Below, piece by piece: positions 1 to 10,300 of a stretch of DNA of 31,266 bases. Numbering within the stretch: position 1 is the first letter of the stretch; every line of letters begins with the position of its first letter. The notes under the pieces are model-generated. The model searched no databases. It worked only from the letters and a program-made list of their open reading frames with translations, and was not told where the DNA came from. The translations under genes and the position numbers were made by a program. The stretch is from Isoetes engelmannii (Eukaryota > Streptophyta > Lycopodiopsida > Isoetales > Isoetaceae), in assembly GCA_011763485.2 (NCBI GenBank), contig JAANSK020289267.1:1-31266 (forward strand), in the 5' to 3' direction.

Positions 1-87
1 TTCTATTCTATTCTATTCTATTCTATTCTATTCTATTCTATTCTATTCTATTCTATTCTATTCTATTCTATTCTCTATTCTATTCTA
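1..87. repeat. (TTCTA)n pentanucleotide microsatellite
   Basis: About 17 near-perfect copies of a TTCTA unit run from the window edge, with one slipped unit near the right end. The array probably continues outside the window. Confidence 0.97.
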
Positions 88-423
88 AAAACCATAAAAC
101 AACAGTTCCATATCAACACAAGCTATCAAGGCTCCATAACCATAAATCAATAAATGTAGCAATAACTAAAGCAAGTCATCCCACTAAGGCCAAAAGGGGA
201 AACTGGGGAGAAAGGGGAAAAAAGAGGGAGGGTTATACGGAAAGACCCAGGCAGTTGCCAACTGCCCAGGACACCTGCCACTAGCTATAGAAGTCCATTT
301 ACCTTCTATTCATTGAAAATGAAGGTAGAGGACTTGTTCCAAATGCAGAGGAGCTCATGGTGTGCTTGTTCTATCGGGAGTCCATATCTAGCTAGACCTA
401 ATACCTTGTCACTAAGTGTGGGC
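88..423. other. Intergenic, nothing recognised
   Basis: I see no coding signal or named repeat here. It leads into the LTR-type fossil to the right and may be part of it. Confidence 0.4.
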
Positions 424-1419
424 AAGGTATGGGTTTGACACTTCCTAGTGATGCGTCCCCTCGGTGAGGTTAGGTGGGGTACGAGGGGGGGGGCAACCTC
501 GTCTCGCTAGCTGCTTGCAATCGGCAAGTGTGTCTTGGAAGGAGCAGCCTTCCTGCCTCATTGGACCAGGGGAGATGAAACCCTGGAGTAGCCTTAGGGT
601 TGCGTGTCCGGTAGGTTGTAGTAGAGACTCGAAGCTCTTCAATATATTCTACAAATATGCACATGAGGAGTGGATGGAGTAGACTACCCTTGTCATTGTT
701 CTATGCCAGCCAACTCCAGGGATTATGTATTTCGTCTGTTGATATCTTGAGACCCAGACTATCAGTCATACCTCACATAGTCTGATCTTGGACTAGGATC
801 TCCATATGTATATGTTGATGTATGTCTATGTTGATGCTATAGGTATGATGGTATCTTACCCTTCGTGGTGAGTAGTTGTATATGATTATATGCATGTTGC
901 TTGTGCTGACACTTTACTTCCGCAGTGAGATCGACCCCGGGGAAAGACGGGGAAATGACATGTCCTTCCTTCCAGGTCTTTGGAGCACCAGCCAGTAGAC
1001 GACGTTGTGTGGACGACCTCCTGACGGTTTGTGGAGTTGGCAAGAGGGAACCTTCAGGTCCTATATGATGGGGAGCATCGTAGAGGATAAGGGGACGTCA
1101 CACAACCAGCTTACATTGAATATGAATCTGGATCTTTAAGAATTACAAAAAGGAAGGTACACTCATATCTTTTCAAGGTAAACTTTTCATGCCTGAAACA
1201 TCTAGAGGAAACTTATCCTCCATGATAAATATAGTAGCCCAATTGCTGGCCATGCAAGATTTATATCTAAATCTACTTCAAAATTGGAAGTAATTATTTT
1301 TGGCTGAGAATGAAGAAGAACATCACCAACTACATCAGGCAATATCAATTATGCTAGAAGATGAAGACGAAACAACTATGAACCATAGGTGAGTTGAAGC
1401 CCTTAAGCGTTTCAGACGC

Positions 1420-1790
1420 CAAATGGGAAGTCATAACTATGGCCACACAATGGGACTCCCAAGAACAGCAAGGGGCCATGACACCATAATAGCGGTGGTA
1501 GATAAGTTATTTAAGATAGCACATTTCTTACCTTGTAGAACCATGTACACCGCCGAAGATACAACCTTCTTGTTTATAAAAATTATCTTTAGACTCCATG
1601 TTATACCTAGAGCCGTAGTTTAAGATCGGGACCTGAAGTTCATAAGCGCATTTTGGAAGGATTGTTTCATCAGGATTCAGGCAAAGCTTTGGATGAGCAC
1701 ACCATATCATCCCCGAATGGTCAAACAAAGCACTAACAGGATCTTGGAAGATATATTGAGAAAGTATATTTGGAATAAATAGCGACTATA
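1420..1790 (+). pseudogene. Ty3/gypsy integrase core remnant (fossil)
   Basis: The translation contains GLPRT.RGHD, followed by VVDKL.K.AHF, then a TAEDT stretch and RLHVIPRAVV. This is the order of the retroviral-type integrase catalytic core of plant Ty3/gypsy elements. Further on, a DRD.KF..AFWK-like stretch and a STPYHP-like stretch continue the same domain. It is a broken fossil of an LTR element with several breaks; no intact polyprotein remains. Confidence 0.8.
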
Positions 1791-2109
1791 TTCATCTAGT
1801 AGAGTTTGCGTACATAATATCAAACAAGAGTTAAGATGTCCCTCTTCATGATCAATTACAACTATAAATTTGTATTTTTTATCAATGAGACTCTTATCAA
1901 TAGTTATAATGTTGACTAAGAATATTGTCTAAACTATGCGTAAATATAGCCTTGATGTTATTCTTTACGAATACTAGCTAATATATCAGAAGTTCATTAT
2001 TGACTATGTGTAATCCAAAATAGTACATAAAATTGTGACTATATGATTGTAAAGTTGATGCATGTCCAGTTAAGCCTTAACATAGTGTTGTGGACATCAT
2101 TATGCTTTT

Positions 2110-2128
2110 GGGGGGGGGGGGGGGGGGG
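2110..2128. repeat. Poly-G homopolymer (19 G)
   Basis: An uninterrupted run of 19 G. Open frames that cross it translate to a Gly run and are artefacts. Confidence 0.97.
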
Positions 2129-3253
2129 ATTGTGCATGTGGCATTCCTCTAGAGTATATGCTACGAATACGTATATTCAACGACCACGTCGCAGTACAAG
2201 TCTCGTCACCCGACTTGTACATGTCAAGGAGGGACCATACCTAGCATGGGAGGGAGGAGATTTCAAGTTATTATATATGCCCACCTTTATGTAAGAGAGC
2301 CTTGTTTTTCACATGGAACCCTAACCTATATAGGTCGAACCCCTAGTCTAGATCCAGTTTTACATCGTCTTTTGCCAGTCGACCTTGATTGCTTCCATTG
2401 CTCGTATTCAGGACCATCTTCGATGGCAGAACTACAGCAAGCTCAAGCCCAGAGAGAGTGTGCATGCCAGAATGGAGAGCATCTACCCCACACACCCCTC
2501 AAGCCATGGAGAAGCTTGGAGCAGGAGGCAGTAGCCCAAGAGCATGTATTTGAGTAGATGAGTAGATAGTTTGTCTAGAAGGCGGCATTCCAAGTAGGCT
2601 AGTATCTTTTATCTTTATGAGAGCCATTCTAGAACCTTCAGTTCTAATCATGAACCAACTATAAGTTAGATGCATGTGATTAGGATTAGTTGTATCTATA
2701 TTATTTCTTATGGATGTTCTAGGATAATGGTTGACCATTGTTGCACCTCTATGAGAGAAAGGGGGTAGAGACCTAATAGCAATAGTAGATGGCGCCCCTA
2801 GCTTAGACCCAATAATTCCTAATTATATGCGGCCAGTGCACAGGGGCCCGCCTAGTCGTGGGTAATGGGACTTGACGGGGATGTACAAGGTAGGACTTGT
2901 GCGGTGGCAGCTGAACCTTTGATGTGTAGAGTCTATTAGGGGCTATAGCATGCTAGGCTCAATAGTCTACCACTGCATGTGGGTAGATTATGAGTTCAAC
3001 ACCTCCTAGGTGATGCATTGCCTCGGTGGAGTTCAATCGGTTGTTGACGAGTGATTGTCTAGCCACATGTCACTGGTATGATCTTACTAGTTGGTGTACC
3101 CCAACCTGCCTCATTGGACCAGAGGTGATGCAACCCTGAAGTGACCTTCCAGAATCATGCTTCTGGCAGGCTACCGCCGAAGCCCGGTGCTTTTCGGCCT
3201 ATATGCACAGTATACCCAGGAGGGGCGGATGGAGTGGTAAACTCTAACCTATG

Positions 3254-3358
3254 TGTTACAAATAGCGCCCTAGTGCTAACCAATATTCCTCCCCTTCCTC
3301 AATCAAGTGGCTTGCCCTCAAGCATGTGGAACACACCAATGTTGCCACGAGATCTATG
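3254..3358 (-). mobile_element. Second, truncated unit of a TRIM-type element (fossil)
   Basis: This block repeats the last ~30 bases of the LTR next to it (3254-3283) and most of the internal region, including the polypurine tract (seen on plus as TTCCTCCCCTTCCTC, 3287-3301). It lacks the rest of the LTR and the primer-binding end. It abuts the complete unit, giving an LTR-internal-LTR-internal-partial LTR order. Both LTR ends on this side are preceded by CTATG. Confidence 0.65.
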
Positions 3359-3691
3359 TGTTACAAATAGCACCCTAGTGCTAACCAACACACCAAAATG
3401 GCAGATCGTTCACGAAAACTGTTATCCAATCGGCACCAAATTTTCCAAGACTTTATCGCATACACTACATACCATATCAATTCCTCCCCTTCCTCAAGAT
3501 GCTTGCCCTCAAGCATGTGGAACACACCAATGTTGCGTTGAGGTATTGGGACCTGGGCTCTGATACCAAATGCTACAACTAGCACCCTAGTGGAAACGAA
3601 CACACCAAAAGGGCGGATCCTTCATAGGAATTATTATCCAATGGGCCGCAACCTTTCCAAGGTTTTATCCCATACCCCACAAACCATATCA
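3359..3691 (-). mobile_element. TRIM/SMART-type miniature LTR retrotransposon (fossil)
   Basis: Two 121-bp terminal repeats, 3359-3479 and 3571-3691, read on minus as TGATATGG...TAGCA or TAACA, so they start TG and end CA. Next to the 5' LTR (3571-3691), minus strand 3556-3568 reads TGGTATCAGAGCC, the plant primer-binding site for initiator tRNA-Met, two bases from the LTR end. Next to the 3' LTR, minus 3481-3495 reads GAGGAAGGGGAGGAA, a good polypurine tract. Only 91 bases lie between the LTRs and there is no coding capacity. Total length is 333 bp, in the range of the smallest plant TRIM (SMART) families. About a fifth of LTR positions differ, so the insertion is old. The outer flanks CTATG and CTATA could be a 5-bp target duplication. 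Confidence 0.75.
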
Positions 3692-3937
3692 CTATACCAG
3701 CATATTATCACGGCCTGGCTCAAACCTTTTCATGTTTATCTAATGTGCATTTTTCTGGTTAATTGATAATTATGGCGATCGCTCCAACCCGTCATTCTCG
3801 AGAGAGGACGAGCGATATATATAGTAGGTCAGAGCCAGTGTTCCCTATTCGGCGTTCTTCTCACAGCAGTATAGTTGCATTGGAGTCTCCCACCCGCCCA
3901 CCCTAAGCTGTTTGTTTTTCGAGGAGTTTGTTTTTTC
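3692..3937. other. Flank of the TRIM, with a TATA-like run
   Basis: No gene. A GATATATATAG run at about 3813-3823 resembles a TATA box and may be a leftover LTR or promoter of an older element; nothing downstream codes for a recognised product. Confidence 0.25.
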
Positions 3938-4159
3938 TATGTAAAGTTTTTTCTAAATTATGTTTGCATGGCACGCACGACCAGCCCCTCCATGTTATAG
4001 AGGTCTTTTGTCGTGTGGCACGCATGACCAGCCCCTCTGGAGGTTTTAACTTTTCTGCTTTATGTAAAGTTTTTTGTAAATTATGTTCGCGTGGCATACC
4101 AGCCCCTCCATGTTATAGAGATCTTTTGTCGCGTGGCACGCATGACCAGCCCCTCTGGA
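3938..4159 (+). repeat. Two-copy 123-bp tandem repeat
   Basis: Copy 1 starts at 3938 and copy 2 at 4061, both with TATGTAAAGTTTTTT. Each copy carries an inner repeat of GACCAGCCCCTC following GGCACGCA. The copies are highly similar, so the duplication is fairly recent. No coding function was recognised. Confidence 0.85.
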
Positions 4160-4880
4160 TGTTCAAGTTCTTTTTTCAAGTTTTTTTCTATGTGCATGCT
4201 TTGTTACTAATACTTTTAGGTTTTTTCATCGCAATGAGGCAAGTGACGACAAAGTTAGAGTGGAAAATACAAATATCACGTAAGGATTTTCTTTTTTCTT
4301 TTTTCTTTTGTGCCTTCCTTCTTTCATGTGTAGGTCCTTAGCACGTTATCACGACCTGGGGTTCCCGGCATCAACATGTTGCGGTCATTTGTGGAAAACC
4401 CGAAAGGGTGGGGTTTTTTATCCTGATGAGAAGCTGTCGTCATTTTTCTCACCTTTGCCTAGCCCTATGAAGTTGGTTTCACCATTTCTCATTTATGGGG
4501 TAGTCCGATATTGTTCCTATGGTCGGCTACCCCACCCTCTACCCAAATGATAAACCCAATGTGTACTGCTGTTGTGATGAATGAAAAGCCTATCTAAGTG
4601 TGTATATCGTGAGTTCGTATCCCGAGAATGAAGCATTTACAAACATAGAAGGGTTTGTTTGTAGAGGTACCAAATTTTATTGTATACCTATGCTTGTATA
4701 AATATTTTTTATTATAATTTTCAATAAACGTTTATGTGGTATTTGTATTGTAGATGATCTGAAATACATGTACAAAGCGTGGAGTTTCTTTTTGGTTTGG
4801 GTGCTTGGATTGTGCCAACAAACGCGGAATATACAAATGGAAACTAGGCTTGTTGACTTTTTTTGCCATCTCGTGGTTGT
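4160..4880. other. Intergenic, nothing recognised
   Basis: AT-rich with short open frames on both strands (for example around 4308-4550) that show no recognisable domain. Confidence 0.4.
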
Positions 4881-5005
4881 TGTATAGGGAATGGAGATTG
4901 CGGCTCCAGTTCTGGTTTTGCAGGTGCGGCCTCGAGATCGGCGTTAGTTGGGAGCAGGTCACCTGCAAAACGAGGAATGGAGGACCAACGTCCATTTCCC
5001 ATACA
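4881..5005. mobile_element. Imperfect 46-bp-arm hairpin (MITE-like)
   Basis: The left arm 4881-4926 and right arm 4960-5005 are inverted repeats with about three-quarters of positions paired. The outer TGTAT and the inner GTTTTGCAGGTG (12 bp, perfect) are best kept. The loop is about 33 bases. No target duplication was seen. It looks like a foldback or MITE remnant, possibly the centre of a larger element. Confidence 0.5.
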
Positions 5006-6098
5006 AAATGGAAATAGAGGAGGCAACAGATTTACAGAAATAGATGCGAAAGATTTACTACAAACACATTGCAGCTAAAAAAAAATCGTGTATAGACGCC
5101 ATTGCAGCACGTCAAGTTTTCTTGCTACCTGCAATCTGAAGCTTTCTTGCTCCTTACGATCTGAATAACTTGCTCTAATCTGCTGCTACATGAAGAGCTC
5201 GCGGCGATCTGAAGAACTTGCAATCTACTCCTCCATGAAGGACTGGCAGCGGAGGAGCTCCTAAAGCCCTAATCTAAAAAAAACTTGCACCGCCGGTCAT
5301 GTGAAATCTTTGAACCCAACTTCCATTCCGCAAAATTGAGGTGTGCCACGTGCCACTGTAAGAATGTTCGCTAGGGAATAAAGGCGACCCTATTTTCATT
5401 TTGATTATAGATCGTGAATTGTAGAATCCATACCCAACAAAACATACAATGTCAATTCAAAATTGCGATAACTAGAAATTATAGCATTAGATAGATTATT
5501 ATCAACGTTGCACTTAATCTTTCCAAATTATGTTATATAGATTGTCATCAAGCAAATCATCAACAACATTGTGTTTAATCTTTCGCCACATGCATGATTC
5601 CGTAGTAAATCATCTTAACATATTTGTATAAATCCAAAGCGTTGCCATCTAAAGGCTGTCTAAGTGAGTGAGTGCAAGTCTTGCCATGTAGTCTGTGTCC
5701 GTGCAACAAAAAATGGCAACCCTTATTGGGCTTAGGTTTTAGATAGTATCCCATATGTACTACGTTTATGGCTTCCTAACTATTTGAATTAAACAAGAGT
5801 GCTAAGTAATAGCAAAGCTAAAAGATATCCAACGCCCTCATACCAAATTGTCCATGCTCTAGGCTTTCTTTTCTTGGGGCATTCCATATATTATAAGGGG
5901 TGTATATTGCAAATGTATCGAAACTCTATGCTCACTGTCTAAACTTCAACACATTCCCAAACGAAAAAACAGGGCAGAGGGAATTACGCCATATTACATG
6001 CGTTCTTAAAACCTGTAATTGACCTGTGACTACGTACGTGGCTAGACATGTGCCTACGTGGCATGTGCTTTTGCCTACGTGGCCTATTTTTTTGTAGG
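5006..6098. other. Intergenic, with degenerate short repeats
   Basis: At 5090-5280, related short runs recur (GATCTGAA, CTTGC, CATGAAG), suggesting an eroded tandem array. At 6052-6085 the run TGCCTACGTGGC occurs twice, each with an ACGT core. Nothing codes for a recognised protein. Confidence 0.35.
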
Positions 6099-6203
6099 TA
6101 AATGTTAAGAGGCAGGCCATTTCGCGGGGTGCGGACCTAGCTCGCCCTATGGGCTCGGCGAGCCCGGCCCTTACCCCGCGAAATGGCCTACTCCTTAACA
6201 TTA
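6099..6203. mobile_element. GC-rich two-tier hairpin (MITE or foldback remnant)
   Basis: The arms 6099-6130 and 6173-6203 are inverted repeats. The inner 17 bp, AGGCCATTTCGCGGGGT, is perfect (6114-6130 against 6173-6189). The 42-base loop holds a second perfect stem, GCTCGCC (6140-6146) against GGCGAGC (6157-6163). The GC content contrasts sharply with the AT-rich flanks. No terminal duplication could be fixed. Confidence 0.6.
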
Positions 6204-6756
6204 TCCCTATCGTAGAATCATGTTAGCGATTGTGCCAATGACTTACATGGAATAAGTGTGACTAGGTAAGGATCAGAAAAGACCTTTTTATAAGATTTGT
6301 AAGCAAGGACAAAGGTAGAAATATTTGGGAAAATTAGATTTGCATGGTGCATTTTTCAGATAATTTGGAACGTAGTTGCGCTTGCGCTTCTATTTTTTGT
6401 TCTAGAAAACATGACACGTTCCCCGATCTGCTTGTATTAGCTGTTGGAAGCGAGCTTAATCCAAGCTATTTCAAGGACAGCTATGTGTTGGGATTTTCTG
6501 AGGCTATCTCTGTGTGCAGGGCATTTTTAATGGTTGATCCCCTTGTACTTATTGTATGTATATGACAAAATATGCAATTTAACAAACATTATAAGAACAA
6601 ACGAGATGTGAAACTTTGCCTGTGCAGGAGTGAATTAATGACTTTTGCGCTTTTGTGGCAAATTATTTTCCTAATGGAATTTCCTCACCCAAGTCTTGAA
6701 GACGAATAACAGGGGAAAAAAAAAACAAATTCTCTACATGTACAAGGTTTCTAAAT
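6204..6756. other. Intergenic region downstream of the CYSTM gene
   Basis: No coding feature was recognised. The stretch next to 6757 should contain the 3' UTR and polyadenylation site of the minus-strand CYSTM gene. Confidence 0.4.
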
Positions 6757-7204
6757 TCAAGGTCCAAATATGATAACAGTAGGATCACAGCAGCATTCGT
6801 CCAGCAAGAAGCAGCAACAGAGGGCAGCCAAGCTGAACAAAAAGGAAACAGGAAAAAAAAAGAGAAAATCTGTTATAAACTTCAACCTGTCAGGTAGAAC
6901 AATGAAACAATGAAATGGAAAGAACAGACCATCCTTCAAGGCAACCGCGGTCGCTGCGAGAGCGCGCATACGGGGCCGCAGAGTAGGCAGGAGGGGGGAT
7001 AACAGGAGGAGGCTGCTGCTGCTGCTGATATCCTACATTTGGAAACACAGATCAACAACAAACATATGTTTAGTTGAAAAAAAACATACATAGGCCTATT
7101 TAGTACACATTGTTGGAGCACTAACCTTCTTGGGGGTAACCAGAAGGTGGGTAACCAGCAGGAGGGTAGCCCTGTGGGTATGGATTGTACTTGGGTTGCT
7201 CCAT
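6757..7204 (-). CDS. CYSTM-type small Cys-rich membrane protein, 3 exons
   Basis: The exons on minus are 7126-7204, 6930-7032 and 6757-6832, with GT-AG introns (GTTAGT...TGTAG and GTCTGT...TTCAG). Joining them gives one frame of 85 residues ending in TGA. Residues 1-27 are rich in GYPP repeats (PQGYPPAGYPPSGYP). A five-Gln run at 29-33 comes from five CAG codons. The C-terminus has Cys 57, 61, 66-68 and 74-76 around the short hydrophobic CLAALCCCFLL segment and DECCCDP. This is the layout of the plant CYSTM family: a disordered Pro/Gly/Tyr head and a Cys-rich C-terminal membrane segment, usually at the plasma membrane and linked to stress tolerance or growth. The length fits the family. The start is the only ATG before the GYPP repeats. 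It is downstream of, and on the same strand as, STT3A. Confidence 0.85.
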
Positions 7205-7298
7205 TGCAGGCACCTATACTTCTTTTGGTGTTGATCCGGTCCCTCGATCCCTCCTCAATTTAACAAGAAAATTCCGACCAAGACTCCTTCCTTGCTCC

Positions 7299-7398
7299 TC
7301 AAGACTTAGATGCTTTCTTTTTGGATTCCACTTTGCCGTGTTTTGGCCGTCCATCCTTAGCTGTTTCACACCCTTTGCCTTGACCTTGACTCCAAAGT
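7299..7398 (-). other. STT3A: Proposed terminal coding exon of STT3A
   Basis: Exon 22 ends in ...GKNKK plus two bases, before a GTATGC donor at 8471. The only continuation I found that keeps phase and stays basic begins after an AG at 7399-7400. It reads 32 residues, rich in Lys, Arg and Gly, ending [11 protein letters not shown] and TGA. Plant STT3A tails are short, basic and poorly conserved, so this fits, but no conserved motif proves it. The preceding intron would be 1,073 bases. Confidence 0.55.
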
Positions 7399-10300
7399 CT
7401 CTCTAGCTTGCTCTTTCAAAATATCCTATTGCCCTGTACATCACCATACCTTTTATAATCTTAAATGGCATGGCTTACATGCACTGTGGATTCCATTCTG
7501 CTCGCCATCCATGCTCCAAGTTGTAAAATATTTATATCAAACTTCCTGTATTTTTATCATTCTAAAATCTCAAATGCTGTTTGTTGGCCTGGCCCATTCC
7601 AATAATATGTTTCTGACATGGAATCAATATCCAACAGTAACATGTTACTTGGAAGATCTAAAGCTAGTCGGAGTTTTGTAGTAACATAGTATTTCTATGC
7701 AACAAATAAGAACTTCGGCACACTCGCACGGCACCAAGAATGCAATACAATTTAACTGAGATTACGCTCAAAACACGTACACTTTGATATCAATGGCTTT
7801 GGGAAAACACGACAATTCAAACATGGACAGAAAAACAATCTATCGTCGATCTTAGCACAACAAAGAAAAGAATCAAAGGCAAAAGATAAACCAACATGAC
7901 CAAGATTACTGTGAGAACTCCGTGCAATCCAGCCAGAACAACTTTCAAGAAAGCATATGGGTGTCATAATACAACCATTTCTAGCTTTATGTTAAACAGC
8001 ATATAGAACTTATGTGATCCCCCATCATTATACCATTCTACCATTCTGTCGGAGTTATACAAGGCTTCCTTGGTATAATCTACTGCGGAAAAAAATGATG
8101 TCAATCAAGAAAGACACTGTAGCACTTGATTTTATGAAGCACAATGGTATAATAAAAAATAAAAAAACTTGCGTTTACAAAATTTGGAGGGCTCTGTTTC
8201 AAATTCGGTACAAAAAAGTCTCACCCTGACCAAATTGCTTTACTTTCAAAACCACATTGTAATCTTAGATCAACCATGTGGTAAATATGATACAACGCAA
8301 TTCCGTGTGTTTTTCCCGAATCTCTGATCACCAAAATGCCGTCTTATCAACTATTTGATTTCTTTGTTTTTGATTTGGTCTTCTGTGTCCTGCTGGGTTT
8401 GTTCATGCACATTATATCTCATATGCCAATCCATCTTAAAGATATTTTCAAAGGAAGGAACGAAAGCATACCGTTTCTTGTTCTTCCCCCTCAGCCTATT
8501 CTTGGGGGATTTTAACTTATAAATTCTCACCATCCAATGTTGTGTTGTAAAAACCTACGTCAGCATATTGTCAGACTAGCATCAATGCTTTATAATAAAA
8601 GTCTACGCATCATAGACCAAGTAGATACCTCCTCAAAATGTGTAAGTTTAAAGTGCTTCTTCCCTATCTCGGTTCTCCTAACCCGATCAAAACCCTTGCC
8701 ATCCATAGTTGCCTCTACAAACCTGGAAGACAAAACTTCCTTTATGATGCCCAAAAGATATATTAGAGTTCAAAGGTGCATGCATATGACAAAGATTCCA
8801 TGAATTAATCACTCAGCTCAACAATTGGCTATCAGCTTTACTTAATCATAAGTGAAGTGGTCTTAGCCTGAACATTGGCATCCATGTTACCTATAGTAAG
8901 ATAGCTTGTACATCAAGCAATTCAGCATGGTTGGTGTTGCTTGTGAATCAATACGATATTGGCCATCTCTCTGTTGACAAACCCATCTGATTAGATCTTT
9001 GTGAGCACTAAAGGTATTCTCAATCAGAAACCACTTACAAGATAATCCGGTTCTTTTATATGAGGAAATACACCACCTCCTATTCGGACCATCCACAAGA
9101 ATTTGTTGATATCATCACTTGGATAACCTACCAATCCTGCAGAAACATTATGCATGCTAAGACTGAAGTTCTGCATGTGGATAATCTTTAAAATGCAAAA
9201 ACGTACCTCCAAAGATGACAAAGACATATTTCACATCCAGTGACTGGAAGATTTCCCAACCTTGTCTTTCTGGAGATGACATTGCTGTTCCAACAGTAGC
9301 AATGTGTGTATTGTTCCATGTGTTGTTATCCACAATCACAGTCCTGTTCGCCATTGCCGTAGTTTGGTAACCATAATCCCACCACGATGCTACCTGCATA
9401 TCCAACAGATGCTTTACTTGTCCTTCTACAAGGTGAAGAAATTTAGAAGGCAAGATGCATCAGCCTGCTACTTCCCAATCAAGACAATCTTAACACTTCT
9501 TGTGAGTTTTTTGCTGCATGAATATTTCTATGCTGTGCAAACTACTGAGATTTGCTGCAAAGCAATTATTATGTTGATCTATTCCATCTTATTTTATCTT
9601 CCACATTAGCACAAATTCAAGCAAAAGACAAAAGGGAACCTGCAAAGCAGAATTACTCAAAACAAAAAACCCACCTTATCATTTTCGTCTGTGTTGTGAT
9701 TTAACCAGGCATAGGCTTCTCGAAAATCATCAAACACATGAAGTCCTCCATCAGATGTTTGAGAGGTAAGGACAATTGAAGGAGCTGAGTATGCCTCCGC
9801 AGCAGCCCAGACACAATGGATCTGTAAGAGAGAAAGCAAGTCATTGCCAACATCCAAAGTAATACAGTACAAAATTAAGGAATTGGAGAAGGTATAAAAG
9901 AATACGTACAACATAAAAGCTTCCCAACAGTATGAGCAACAAGATTCCCAGAATAGACGCTTCCACAGGTAAAATTAAGAGCCTCTTTGGGAGTTTTTTC
10001 TCTGGGGTTTTTTCAATAGTCTCTTTCTCCTTCTTCTTTGTTCTTCTCGTTACTTTTTCTTTCGGAACATCTACTGTATCTTTTGACGCCTTTGGTTGTG
10101 CAGGTACATCAGCTGAACTGGCACTGGAAGTTGTTTCCTGAAAAGTGTGGGGCTTTTGTTAATACTCCATTTTAAATTATAAACTATAGAGCCCATTTCT
10201 CATTAAAAGTTTGTGGAACTCCAGAATCTTTTAAATGGTGGTAACTAGATAAACCAGTGGAACCTTTTAGACCAGTGGTTTGTTTCACGACCAAGCTACC

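Larger units (their letters stand above)
424..3240 (+). mobile_element. Degraded Ty3/gypsy-type LTR retrotransposon (fossil)
   Basis: The interval holds an integrase-like remnant near its middle. Two collinear, diverged direct-repeat blocks lie at its ends, roughly 424-610 and 2986-3170. Each block contains a run like CTCCTAGGTGATGC followed about 110-120 bases later by CCTGCCTCATTGGACCAG. That layout fits an element bounded by old long terminal repeats, but I could not define TG...CA ends, a primer-binding site or a target duplication, so the limits are approximate. The element is broken throughout and looks old. A 19-G run (2110-2128) lies inside it. Confidence 0.4.

Noticed and set aside
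2043-2294. Plus-strand open frame with a Gly run
   Set aside because: It crosses the 19-G homopolymer and has no domain.
8026-8154. Possible MITE with ATTATACCATT inverted ends
   Set aside because: Only 11 bp of arms in AT-rich intron sequence, with no target duplication; could be chance.
8351-8471. Extension of STT3A exon 22 to a stop at 8351
   Set aside because: It reads through a good GT donor (GTATGC) into non-conserved sequence; possible only as intron retention.
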